Positions 1 to 11,163 of a stretch of DNA of 64,000 nt are shown here, in pieces. The notes under the pieces were generated by a model. The model was not told the DNA's origin. It searched no databases and was given only the letters and a program-made list of their open reading frames with translations. Positions within the stretch are counted from its first letter, which is position 1. Each line of letters begins with the position of its first letter. The position numbers were made by a program, and so were the translations under genes. Origin of the DNA: Stereocaulon alpinum (Eukaryota; Ascomycota; Lecanoromycetes; Lecanorales; Stereocaulaceae); contig JAEUBA010000117.1 of assembly GCA_018257865.1 (NCBI GenBank), forward strand, positions 1 through 64,000, written 5' to 3'.

Positions 1-3000
1 GGACGAGCTATATACTATATAATAGTAGATAGGCTACTAGAAGTAGTAGGAGAGAAGGGGATAGTCCTTAAACTACTAGAGAAGTTAGTTATATAGTAAA
101 GTAGGGGCTTAGAGAGCGCTATCAACCTTATATTCCTAACTAAAGGCGCGTATAATATAATAGCGAAGTACGGAGTAAGAGAAGACCTTAATATAGGGTT
201 AGATTATATACTAATTATAATAGAGCTAAAATAGACCTAAAGTAAGCGCTAGGTATACTAGAAGAGAGCTTAGAAAAGGATAGAGATAGAGGCAACTAGT
301 AAGGAGATCCGGAAATATATAAGGATCCTAAATAGGGTTATAGGTAGATACTTATTAGACTTAAAGGAAGTAATTAACCTATATATTAATAAGCTTATAG
401 CTGCGCTATAGGAGGTAGTAGAGAATACTATCCTATTTAAGGAACCCTATACCGGAGCTAAACTATACTAGAATAGGGTATATATAAGAGTTACTAAGGC
501 GTTATAAGTAGTACTTAAGGCCTACTACTATAGTAGAAATATATAGATTAAGGAGGCTCTCTACTAAACTAAAAGAAAAAAGGTTATTATCCTATAAAAG
601 ACTAGGATAATAGCTTTCTAAGAGGGGGTCTATAGAGTATTACTAAAGCTAGGAGGAGTATAGTAACTTATTAAGTAGGGAAGGGAGAGAAGTATATACC
701 TTAAAGAGCTACTATAATTCCTAGCTATTAAAGATAGGAATAGGAATAAAGTAATAGACTTTAAAGGGAAGGTAGAGGCCTTAAGGAGGGTCTTCTTCCT
801 ACCTTTACCCCTAGTAGACCTAACGGATATTAAAGGGGCTAATTACCTAAAGCCTATTATAATAGATAGCGAGATTACTATAAAGGAGGTAAGGGATATA
901 ATTTAGTACCTAGTAATAAATAAGGCCCTAAGGATTTTAAGGATCCTAAATAAGTTCCTAAGAGTAATATATATAGAAATAGGGGAGACCTTTTAAAGGG
1001 TATTTTAAGTGTACCTAGATTATAGATACTACCTAAAGAAGTTCTATAAAGCGAATATAGTAATACTAAAGAAGCTAAAGAAGACTAATTACTCTAAGTC
1101 TAAGGCCTATTAACCTATTATACTACTAGATATACTTAGGAAAGTATTAGAGATAGTAATAGTAAAACGACTTAGTAGAATAGCTAAAGTAAATTACCTA
1201 CTCTTAGAATACTAGATAGGAGGTAGGAAGAGATATTTAGTAGAAATAGCCCTAAAGACTATTATAGACTTAATTTATATAATATAAAACTAAGGTAAGG
1301 ATAATATAGCGAGTTTACTATTACTAGATATAATAGGAGTATTTAATAATATATCCTATAAAAGGCTACTCTATAACTTAAGGATAAAAGGAATCCCTAA
1401 GGGGATTATTTAGTAGACTATAAGCTTCCTTAAGGATAGAGTAATATTAATAACCCTAGGGGGTAGGACTAGTCTAGTTAAGGCGGTAGAAACAGGGATC
1501 CTATAAGGATTACTAATATTACTAATCCTATTCCTCTTCTTTAATATACTACTAATTAAAGTATACTTAAAGGTAAAGATCCTAGTATAGGTAGGAGGAT
1601 TTATAGATAATATATACCTACTAGTATATAGTAAGATAACGGAAACGAACTATAGGTAGCTAGAATAGGCCTATAAGCTCTACTAAATATAAGCGAAAAT
1701 ATATAGGGCGACGTTCGCGCCTTAGAAGTATAAACTAGTATATCTATTATACGCCCCTAATAGGTTTAATATAAAGGAGACGGTATAATTTAGTAATATA
1801 GAGGTTAAGCTAGAAGTAAGTATTAGGGTCTTAGGGCTATATATTAATACTAAACTCCGCTAGGGCCTATATATAGCGTAAGTAAAGGTAAAGGCCGCTA
1901 CTTAAGCCTAGGCGATTAAGTACCTAGTAGGATTAACTTAGGGAGCTATATTTAAGAAGTATAGGAAGGTATATAGTATAGCGGTAAGGCCTATACTTAT
2001 ATTCGCTACTCTAATATAGTATACCCCTACTAAGGGGCGGGGAGCTATAGAAAAGTATATTAAGACGCTCGCGATAATATAGAATAACTACCTATAGATA
2101 GTATTTAGAGTATATAAGGTAATACTAGTCTAAGTCTTAGAAGCGGAAGTAGTTATTATACCTATCTAAACCTATCTAAACGCCTTAGTTATAAGATACT
2201 AAGTACTAAGGGGAGTATACCCCTTAATAATCGAAGGTAACCGCTTAATCTATAGGAGACTGCGGGGAAGGAGAGGAAGGGCGCGCCTAATATACCTAAC
2301 CTTATTACTAGAAAAGGAAGAATAGGCCCTATAGGAGCTTAAGGCGAAGGATTAAGATTAAGCGGTAATAGTAATAAGGAGGAAGGTATATTAGTATAAC
2401 TTAAAAATAGATATTAAGGAGTATTAAGACGTAGGTATCCTAGTTAAGAAGATATAAGGCTAGGTAATAGCGAAGTAGATTAAGTAGTAGGAGGTATATA
2501 AGGATACTATCCCTAAGCACTCTTATATACCTATATAGAATAAACTATTATTTAAAGAAAGGTATAACTACTACCTAAAGCTTAGGAAGGTAGAAAGCTT
2601 AATAGCAGTCTAACTTTAAAGTAGGAAGAATAGGTTTAACTACTTCCTTTATAAGGCGAGAGTACTAGGGGTCCGCAGTACCTGCTATAGTTATAGATAG
2701 AGGAATTAGGATATAAAGTATATTCTCCTATACTACCTAAAGCTTAGTAATACTTAAAGGGAGCTTATTAAAGAGGTAGAGACTTATAATATTAGGACTA
2801 TACTAGTTAAGGTTACTAGTATAAGAGTAGCTATAAGATAGCTAGTTAGGTTAGGATTCCTAATATAGTATTAACTTACTAAGGAATAGCTCTCCTAGTC
2901 TAAACTCCCTATTAAAGTAGAACTAGTAATAAAAACCCTAAAGATAAAGAAGCCTAAGTATAAGTAGAAGCTAAAGGCAGCGGAGCTACCGGAGTATTAT

Positions 3001-3260
3001 AGGGCCTATTAGGGTAATAGAGATTATTATTACTAGTATTATAAAGCCTAGTAGTAAGGTTAGATAGGTAGAGTAGAATAATAAGTAAGTTAATAAGCGA
3101 AAGTTTTTAGCTAGAAGGGGTAACTCTAAAAAGGTTTCTTTCGCGTCTAGAGGGCCTTTAACCCCCCTAGATTTCCTAATAATATAAGAGAACACCCTTA
3201 TTAGTATATATAGATACTAGAATAGGCGTATAAATCAATCAATTAATTAATTAATTAGTT
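1..3260 (+). mobile_element. LINE (non-LTR retrotransposon) copy A, RIP-destroyed, 5' part outside window
   Basis: This is the 3' two thirds of a non-LTR retrotransposon. Its first bases match the reverse complement of about 48040-48150, and it stays collinear with the minus-strand LINE at 44898-50342 down to the shared 3' end. The reverse transcriptase catalytic region is readable near 1591-1640, where the family FVDD motif has become FIDN, followed by YLLVYSK. Stop codons, all TAG/TAA, interrupt every domain. Differences from the other copy are almost entirely C-to-T and G-to-A, as RIP produces. The 3' end carries an (ATCA/ATTA)n tail around 3231-3260. Dead element; the family assignment (Tad1-like, with endonuclease, RT and RNase H) is inferred from the less damaged copy. 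Confidence 0.9.
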
Positions 3261-3379
3261 AATTAGTCGTTTAGAAATATATTATTTTTTTATTACTTAA
3301 TATTATTACTTAAGGTAATTACGTAAGGAATAGAGCTAAAAAATTAATTATAATACTTTTTATATCTAAAACTTATTCT

Positions 3380-4560
3380 AGTATATCTTAGAGAGCCTCC
3401 TTACCCCCTATATATAAATCCGCCGCCTTAGAATAGATCTCGTTATTAGACTTAGGTATAAACTTATTATCTAGCTAATTTTAAAATATCTTAGGCTTCT
3501 TATTCCTTTAAGCGTTCTAAAATATATTTATTATAGTCTAAAAAGGTTACTACTACCCTACTTTAGTAGGGGTCTCTATACTAATAAGGATTAGTTCTAT
3601 ACCTAAGATAATATATTAGCGAATTACCTCCCTAAGCTTTATATAAACGGGATTATATAATTACTACCCTATTTTAGTAGTAAGGATATTAGAAGCCTTT
3701 AGTATATCTAAGTTATATCTAAGCTTTAGAGCTTTTTAGTAGTACTACTCCTTAGTTACTAGCGGTAAATATTCGTCTATATTATAGGCTTATAATTCCG
3801 CCCTTAGCTTTTTAATAAGCTTTAGATTAGATATACTAGCGTACTTCTCTACTAAAGGTTTAGGGAACTTATAGAGATACTAGGGCTTACTAAAGATTAT
3901 ATAAAGATAATTCTTTTAAGTATAAATCTTATAGGAATTCTAGTTCTCTATAAATTCGAAGGCTTTTTTATAAATTAAGCGTATATAGACGGCGTAGTAA
4001 GTTAGGTAATTATAAAGCTTATTATATTAATAATATCCTTCTTCTTACGCGATATTAAAGAAGAGTACCTAGTGGTATAGTATAGAAGACTATAGATATA
4101 TCTATTAAGCCTTAATTCTTTAGTTTATAGTACTCTTCCTAAATATCTAATACTTCTTAAAAGGTCTTAGGTCCTTAGTATAGTCCTCTTATATATAATA
4201 TAACTACTAGTAAGCGTCTATAATAAGAATAATCTCTATCCCCTAGTTAAACTAGATTATATTAGGTATAGTTTTTACCTCTGCTAAATAGTCTAAATAT
4301 TACTTTACTATACTAATTACTATATAAGCTAAGACTCTAATATAGATCTATAGAATTTTATAAGAATAGGCGTTAATTATAGCGTAGATTTAGACGCTAA
4401 AGAACTTTAGCTTATAATACGTATTAATAAACTAGATTATATTAGGTCTTAGTATAGTATATTTTTAATACCTATATTATTTCTTCTCTAATCTTCGCTA
4501 GATACCTTCTAAATCGATTAGTCTTATTCTATATATTAAACAAGTTAGTGCCCGTAATCT
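3380..4560 (-). pseudogene. rve-superfamily integrase-core protein, RIP relic
   Basis: Reading the minus strand from about 4430 down gives a degenerate integrase catalytic core. There is a segment of the form LKFFSV-x-IYAIINAYS-K-ILxIYI (family: GxEIhAAIDAYSRKIxWIYxG), then YLDYLAEVKTIPN, then a DRGTE-like stretch, and near 4110-4150 a KSTxNxRIKA segment matching the family's S-T-NQRIEAWW signature. The expected aspartate codon reads as Asn and the tryptophan and glutamine codons read as stops, which is what RIP of CpA and TpG would do. This is the integrase-core family often found as dispersed single-domain proteins in fungi and animals (the Pfam 'integrase core domain' resembling rve). I cannot see terminal repeats, so the type of mobile element is open. 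Boundaries are approximate. Confidence 0.6.
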
Positions 4561-4718
4561 TTATAGAAGATTAATAATAAAATAGCTATATATCGCTTAT
4601 TTTATACCCGATTTAGAAAATTTGAGCGGCGTTGGAAAGCTCTCTATTTATAGTATATTTTATATATATAAAGCTAATCTCTACCCCTAAGACTTCTAAA
4701 GTTATTTAAATAGTAAGT

Positions 4719-5240
4719 ATTAAGCTTAGTATTTAGTAGCGAGCTAGGGCTACCTATAATATATAGCGAAAACGCTTCTTTTACTTATAACTATTACGTA
4801 AATAGGCTAATTTTAAAAATTATTAATACGTAAGTAAGCTGATAGCTGACTTTAAAACTTATAAAATTATCTAGATATTATATAATATATATAGCGCGAG
4901 GTATTACTGCGAAGAAGTTATAATATAGATTTAACTTTTAGTAGTTAAAGGCGCTAGGCGGAAAAGGGTACTATTAGGGTATTAAGCTTAGTATTTACCA
5001 GCGAGCTAGCTGCCTATAAAACATAGCGAAAACACTTCTTTTACTTATAACTATTGCGTAAATAGACTATTTTTGAAAATTTTTGATACGCAAGTAAGCT
5101 GATAGCTAACTTTAAAACTTATAAAATTATCTAGATATTATATAACGTATATAGCGCGAGGTATTACTGCGAAGAAGTTATGAAGTAGATTTAACTTTTA
5201 GTAGTTAAAGGCGCTAGGCTGAAAAGCGTACTATTAGGGG
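4719..5240. repeat. 262-bp tandem direct duplication, copies unequally RIPed
   Basis: Two head-to-tail copies start with the same word (ATTAAGCTTAGTATTTA) at 4719 and 4981, so the period is 262 bp; both end with CTATTAGGG. They differ mainly by C/T and G/A: copy 2 keeps TG and CA in places (for example near 5050-5100 and 5180) where copy 1 has TA. No reading frame is visible. It may be an internal repeat or promoter-type repeat of a dead transposon. Confidence 0.85.
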
Positions 5241-5945
5241 GGGAGAAGTATAGGGGTAATCTAATTAGCTGCAAAGGCGGAATTGCTCCGAAAGTCGCGA
5301 TATTCTGTTATTATAAGAAAGATTATACTTAGGAATAGCGATCCCCTTACGTTAAAAGTAGATATAGAGGTATATAAAGTTAAAGTTAGTAATAAAGCTA
5401 CTAGCTAAGTACTCCTATATAATATAAATTATCTTATTATCTTAAAATTATCCCTACCTAATCTTATACCTCTACTAGTAACCTAGCTTAATCCTAATTT
5501 ACTAAAGTAATTTAGGTTATATAGGTATTCCTATAGCTTTTAACTTAACTCTTATTTCTTAATTAATCGCTAAGCGCTTATAGAAGAGGAAGGTAATTAT
5601 TAAGTTATAGAGTTAAGGGTTTAGATACTTATATATAATATATTTCTTCGCGCCCTAACTAGTTAGGTTCCTTATAGTATCTTTAAACTAACTATAAGGT
5701 AGTACTTATATAATTCGATAAGGATATCCCCTATAGTAGTACCCTTATTATAGATATTAAGGATCTATTCTTAGTAAGAGTCTAAGTTAATTATATATAG
5801 TACTATAAGGATAAGAGGTAGTAATTTAATAAAGTACTATTAGATAAGCTATATTATAGGCGCTATAGATAATTAAATCGCTAGTAGTAGTATAATTACT
5901 AGATTATTAATAATTATAAATATAGTAGGGTAGGTTTTTAAAATT
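5241..5945. other. RIP-degraded AT-rich DNA without recognisable coding
   Basis: TA-rich sequence with TAG/TAA in all frames and practically no CA or TG. I see no domain on either strand. It ends abruptly near 5945-5960, where balanced sequence with normal TG/CA usage begins. Confidence 0.6.
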
Positions 5946-6157
5946 AAAGTTGAAAATATTTGATGTGACCACTTGCCTATTACGGCACACCGTAATAGCC
6001 GCCGCTAGGGTCGGCATACCAACACCAACAACAAAAATAGAACATAAACACAATGCAGTACCACAGCACTAATAGACATATCAACTAGGAAGGGCAATAA
6101 TCTCCTCAGCTAACACCTCGACTCTTACTGTTCCCTATCCATACTTATCTATGTGAG

Positions 6158-8003
6158 ATGGTTGAGCGTGTGTATAGATGCCGAGACAACAAGCCAAGCA
6201 TACGTGACGCCTTACAACGATTGCAGGACGAGCAGCAAGAGAACCAGACTCCAAGTACTGATATTGTCCGCGACTGGCTTCAGCGTCTGACACCTACACT
6301 CCCACATACTACCACTGAAAGGCATTCAAAGCCTACAGTACCTTCTCTCCCGCCTTCGACCCAGTCCCGGACCACTCGACAACTCCGATCAACTAGAAAG
6401 CACTTGTCAGCCTTACACCCTACCCAGGGCAATCGAATCCCTCATCCTTCTTCAGCACCTCCTCCCGCGGATCTATGTGCTACACTAAAACGTAAAATGC
6501 CTGGAGACTTCGAGACGTTCGGTCGAGATCCTACGAAAGGCAAGACACACATTGACCCCTTGTCGGTACCTGAAAAGAAGAACATACAGCCTATGAATAC
6601 TGGCAGGGGACATAGGATAAAGACTCCCTCCAGACGCCTTCTTCAAGAGATGGAAGCTGAGGAGACATCAAGCTCAGATTCAGAGCCCAGCGAGACAGAC
6701 AGAGCAGGGATGATACCAGTCTTGGAGGACAAGACCACATTGTCAACGCGAGGCCGAGGAGCATTCTCACCCTCGAAGATGTCGGACAATTTGTTAACAA
6801 GCTCGAAAATAAGCAAAGGATCCCAGAGCAGAGGTTCTTCGCCAACAAAGTCGAACATCAGCAAAGGGCTTCCTCCTGTGACGAAAAGGGAACAAATGAA
6901 GCTTCTTACACCTGCTGTCAGGTTCTGGACAATGCAAACTGCAAAGGATGAGGGAATACTTTTGGGGAATACTCTCCGGCTTTGGCTGGAGCACGTCCGA
7001 CCGCACAACAAGGGTATCATCCCTTCGGAGTTCAAGGTTCGTGGCTTGCCAAATCCTGTCCGCTCAAGCCGGTTGCTGATCTTGTCTGGATGATACAGGA
7101 TCGGATCAGTACCGCCTCAGATACACCAACGAAGTCACGAGTGGACATCCCACCAGGACTTTTCGGCTCCTCGTTAGACAAATACATAAAGGAGGACCAT
7201 ACGTTGGTATGGATGACCGTCTCAGACGTCCTTGAGAATGCAGATAAATATCGCCACAGCGGCTGCACTGAAGCGCATTGGATATCGGTTGTGGTCAGCC
7301 CTCTCTTGCATCTCGTGCGCCGACTCAAACGCCACCAGGAGAAAGCGGAGACTAAGCTGGAGGTTCTTGATATGTTGGTTCTCCAATCCACCCCGACCCC
7401 GCTTCGCCTCTCAGCTAACCTAGAGTCCGTTTTAGGACAACGGTTGAAGTAAAGCCAGCTTCCCTCTGCCCTACCTGCCCCGAGTTCTACTTCCGTGACC
7501 TCGACAAGCGCATCGACCAAGCTATCGGTCTCGACCTTCCCTCCAAATATCGTCGTGTTCTCGAGCGTGGTGAATACAAGGATACCAGCCCAGGGTCCCT
7601 TCCAAGTATCAACCAAACCGCATCCTTTGTCAACTTCATCCCCATGTATATCTACTTCGAGATCAAACGGCCCAACACGGATAAAGACCCCTTGATCCAG
7701 CTCGGCGCATTTTCGGCCGCTGAATTTACGAAACGCAGGCGCGAGGGGTATGCATTAGATATGCCGGTGCTAGCGGTCGAGGTGGTAGGCGATCTGTGGA
7801 ATATCTACATTGTATTTGCCACGGAGGACAACAGAGATACATATCAGTGTAATTTCGTGGGACCATTAGAAATGGGTACAACGAACGATGTGTTGGGGGT
7901 TTTCAAGATTTTGGATAGTCTTTGTCGGTGCGCGGACTGGGGCATTGGACCGTATAGGAATTGGTTCTTGGAAGAGATCCTGGCCAAATATAGGGAGGCT
8001 TGA
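6158..8003 (+). CDS. PD-(D/E)XK nuclease-like domain protein
   Basis: Three exons join in frame: 6158-7036, 7099-7373 and 7436-8003, giving 573 residues. Intron 1 (GTTCGT...ACAG, branch-like GCTGAT) and intron 2 (GTTGGT...TTTTAG with a GCTAAC branch site) are both 62 nt, and they account exactly for the frame changes. The N-terminal half is low-complexity and Ser/Pro rich. The C-terminal domain resembles the fungal PD-(D/E)XK nuclease-like family: GIIPSEFK just before intron 1, EAHW with SPLLHL in exon 2, CPTCPEFYF and the acid/lysine core YFEIKR near 7651-7668, then DLWNIYIVF. Members are usually single fungus-specific proteins of unknown substrate, so nuclease activity is inferred only. ATG at 6158 is the first start without an immediate stop (an upstream ATG at 6151 is followed by TGA). 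The lack of internal stops next to RIPed DNA suggests selection or recent arrival. Confidence 0.8.
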
Positions 8004-8321
8004 CCGGGCCTGATAATGCTCTTCTGGAAATAATTTGCAAGTTGTATATTAACAGTGTTGAGAAATCAAAAGCTTGATTACTTTACTGCTTTTCATGATT
8101 GGGGTACAGCGCTCACGACGCAAAGCACGCCCTCGATGATAGAAAACCAGAAACTTCGCACCAGACACCAGAAGGCATAGAGCTCGGCGCGCGCAAACCT
8201 GTCGCATGTTGGGCTGCAACCAAGAATTGACCACCGAACTTCAGCGAACAGGACAGAAATATGATGCCTGAGTCAATGAACAAAACGAAAGCGCGGTCTA
8301 TGTATCCTTGGCTTAGATCGC
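8004..8321. other. Intergenic, nothing recognised
   Basis: Short balanced-composition gap between the nuclease-like gene and its relic neighbour. No gene, repeat or RNA is visible. Confidence 0.4.
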
Positions 8322-9018
8322 TTGACCCAGGCGCAAGAATTTAACATCTTCATGATAGATTCGGCGTTCTTCGAGGAGACGAGCAAGAATCTCTACAACG
8401 AGCTGTTGCAGAGAGATCTAGCGCCTATCAGCTTTCCTGTCTTTCCAGCCGTACAAGTGCTTAACTTATGCGTGCGGGTTGAGAGCGCCAACGAGAATAG
8501 AATCTAAAGAGACGTTATGCCTATCGTTGTTCCTGCCGTGAGAATCTACACTCCTGTAGGGCACTGGCACTGCTACTTATCGAGGAGGAACTTTCGGCTT
8601 CACGGATAAGATGTGTGCCAATGGGCAGCACTATCCCCAAGTCGGACTACGTGGCCGGGCTGTCTCAGGAAGCCTTTAGTAGTAATGAATTGGTGAGCTA
8701 CTCTGGAATCATGCCGCGCTTACAACGACTTCGTTGTTCATCCCTGACCTCGACTTCCCATTCATTATTTGCGAAGCCGAGAATGGAGAAGAAGAAACTT
8801 ACAAGTAGAACTTACATAGTGCCGTTATCGCGGTCAGGAGTATCCACAAGCATGGTTTGGTATCAGCAAGGGAAGCTCGTTGGCTGGGGAAAGTTTGTTC
8901 GATACGCCTCGTTGCTTCAAGTCGCTACTGTTAGAATAATCAGAGTAGTCGTACTCTTGTCTTTTGCGTGTCAGTATGGTCGTATGGCTAATAGGTGCGA
9001 AGAGACAACGGATTGATA
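8322..9018 (+). pseudogene. Relic of a second PDDEXK-like (DUF7924-type) protein
   Basis: Three plus-strand frames together give an ordered set of motifs known from a large fungal family of PDDEXK-like proteins. They are ANENRI-stop-RDVMPIVVPA (8480-8540), PKSDYVAGLS with AFSSNEL (8635-8690), DFPFIICEAENGEE (8750-8805), stop-NLHSAVIAVRSI (8816-8850) and TLVFCVS (8950-8975). The family normally has RDxxPLIVPS, PKPDYxxGL, PFLxxEVKC, RQNMHSA and ILAFSVS in that order. The TAG at 8816-8818 stands where the family has Gln, as expected from CAG to TAG. At least two frame changes are also needed. The recognition is from memory of the family and the fragment is short, so the exact family name is less sure than the fact of decay. 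Confidence 0.55.
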
Positions 9019-9313
9019 TTGCTACTGAGTGTACGCTAGATACTGCTCTGTATTAGGATATATCGAATTGAACACGCTAGGTAGGAGCATCTTACAGCAG
9101 ATCCGTAACTAGCTTTGCAACTGCATTGATCTCCTTCTTACCTGCTAGCACCTCTGGTTCTATGACTCAAACTCTCACAGCTATGCCAAAGTAATACCGG
9201 AATTGCGTATCACCTCCGACATTCAACAAACATACCTAATTGCCGAGCCTCTACGGACTAGCTAGACGCCTGAGTGCACGATGCAGTCCCAGCATCGATA
9301 CGATATCATTCGG

Positions 9314-11163
9314 CTAAGTTTCATGATATGCCTTCCATTCCTCCAGCTCCGCCGTGTGAGCCTCGCAAGCTTTATGCGCCGCCAATTCCTGGGCTTCGAT
9401 TTCCAACAATCGTGCTTCTCCATCAACAAGCTTCTGTGCAAGCCCCGCGGTCCGCTCTTCAAGAAGTTTGTGGTATTTTTGCATCTCGGCTTTGATGTTA
9501 TCATGCAAGCCAGCAACCTCCTTATCTGATTCTGCGGACCAATTCTCTTTGTCGGATTCGGATCCTCCAATGTGATCTGACTCGTCTAGCTCGTCTAGTT
9601 GCCGCTTGGTCTTGTTCATAGTCTTTTCTAGCCCTTTGCGACGCTTCTTGCTCTTGGAGAGTGACTGCCGTATTTGCGCCATGTCAGCTTCTAGTGATTT
9701 CTTGCACTTGTTGGTTTGCGCAATTAACAGGCCTTGTTGAGATAGCCGACTCTGAAGCTCACCCGCAATGTTGCAGTACAAGGCTCGGAATTCTGCTTGT
9801 ATGTAAGCATCGAAAGCTTTGAGGTTCTGCGACTTGATAGGCTGCAGTGCAGTCGGGCAGCTGAGTTGGAATGGTAGTGTCGGATCGAGGCCAGGGTCAA
9901 GATGTGTATCTGATGGACTCGAGGCGTTGTGATCCGTGTTTACACTTGACTGGCCTTGCTCGCAGAAAGGGCCCTTCTCAAGCTCACATGAGGGCGGCGG
10001 GTCGTTATCGTCAGTAGTATAATTAAAATCTCTATGATCATCTTCCCAGCGAGCGCTCTCATCGCCATCTTCCTCAATGTCTGGTCCGTTATCTTGTCCA
10101 TCTTCATCTCCATCTTGTTCAGTTTCCGGTCCGTCATCTTGTCCATCTTCATCTTCATCTTCATCTCCACTGGCTGCTCCCTCTTCTTCGTCATCTCCAC
10201 CTTCATCGAAGCTATAATTATGATCGCTGAGATCGTGCGCACCACCTCTTCCCCTTTCAATGCTCGGACTTCGACTACTGCTCTCGTCATGGACCATTGT
10301 TGTTTGACTCTTGCGTCGCTTGGATGTTCGTGACGCAACTTGTAGAACTCTGGATGCAAGTGATGGACTCGGTCTCTTATTGCGGGATCGACGTAGTTTG
10401 CGTAGTTTGCGGGTTGTTACATTCGGTACAACAACGGCGAGTAGTTCATGGTTTTGTCGATCACCAGCATTATTTGTTTGAGGTTCTCCATCGGGTTCGG
10501 CGGTGATTCCAATGTCGTCCATATCAGTGTCATCCTAAGGTTGTCAGCTACTCTCGATGTATCATCAGTGATTCAAGAACCTACCTCTATATCTGCTCCT
10601 GGCTTCTTCCGCTTTGCGTAGGGGCGTACGAATGCCTTGGACTTCATCATTGCCTCCTTTACGTCACTGACCTGCCATTGTTTCTTAGAATCAAGACCCT
10701 TTCTATGCGTTGTTCGAGACGTACGGTCCGATCGTGCCTCCTGGATGGCAGTGTAGGCAGTAGCGAACGAAATTACCTCGCCCGCTATTGTGGCTTTGGA
10801 AAACTTGAGCAATTCTGCAAGGAAGCGGCGGGATCGGACTACTGAGCTGTCGAAGTGCCGTTGAAGGTCTGTTCTCTGCAGCGCCCAGTGGGATTTGTAG
10901 AGAGATTGGAGGAAGGCTTGTGCTTGGGCGTCGACGCCCTCCGAGCACTCCGGAAGGGCATGAGCGAGGGTTTCCCTCGCTTGGGCTGTTAGGGTCGCTT
11001 CGAAATCTGCGTTGGGATGTTGGTCCAAGAACTTTGATCTCGTCTCTGTGTACTCTTCGAATAGGGCCTCCTGCCTGTTTCGGCAGCTGGCTTCGAGTTG
11101 CTGGACGCAGCGACGTAGGGGTGAGCTCAAGTCGTCGAGGAGCTTTGCTTGCGCAGCCGACAT
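9314..11163 (-). CDS. Acidic coiled-coil protein of unknown function
   Basis: Two exons, 11163-10585 and 10534-9314, are separated by a 50-nt intron with a GTAGGT donor, GCTGAC branch site and TTAG acceptor. The joined frame is 599 residues. Exon 1 encodes a helical, Gln/Ala/Arg-rich region ending with a basic patch (RPYAKRKKP, about 181-189). After the intron come a second basic cluster (RKLRKLRRSRNKR, about 233-245), a very acidic low-complexity part built from repeats of the type DEDGQDDGPE (about 310-365), and a long C-terminal coiled coil rich in Lys/Glu/Leu (about 430-599). Basic patches plus an acidic tract suggest a nuclear, chromatin- or nucleic-acid-associated protein, but no catalytic domain is recognised. 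ATG at 11163 is the first in-frame Met and the frame is open throughout. Likely a lineage-restricted hypothetical. Confidence 0.75.
10070..10200. repeat. Short tandem repeats encoding the acidic tract
   Basis: On the plus strand, variants of TCCATCTTCATCTTC and GGTCCGTTATCTTGTCC recur, producing the Asp/Glu-Gly repeats of the minus-strand gene. The repeat is coding and in register, so length changes would preserve the frame. Confidence 0.6.

Noticed and set aside
2986..3195. 69-codon minus frame also present at 44948-45157 plus
   Set aside because: It is the antisense of the same LINE 3' region in both copies, with no start context or domain; a shadow conserved only because the DNA is homologous.
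7037..7435. Apparent frameshifts in the PD-(D/E)XK gene
   Set aside because: Two 62-nt introns with proper donor, branch and acceptor sites restore one frame, so the gene need not be broken.
10034..10333. Hydrophobic plus-strand frame looking like a membrane protein
   Set aside because: It is the antisense of the acidic Asp/Glu repeats in the minus-strand gene.
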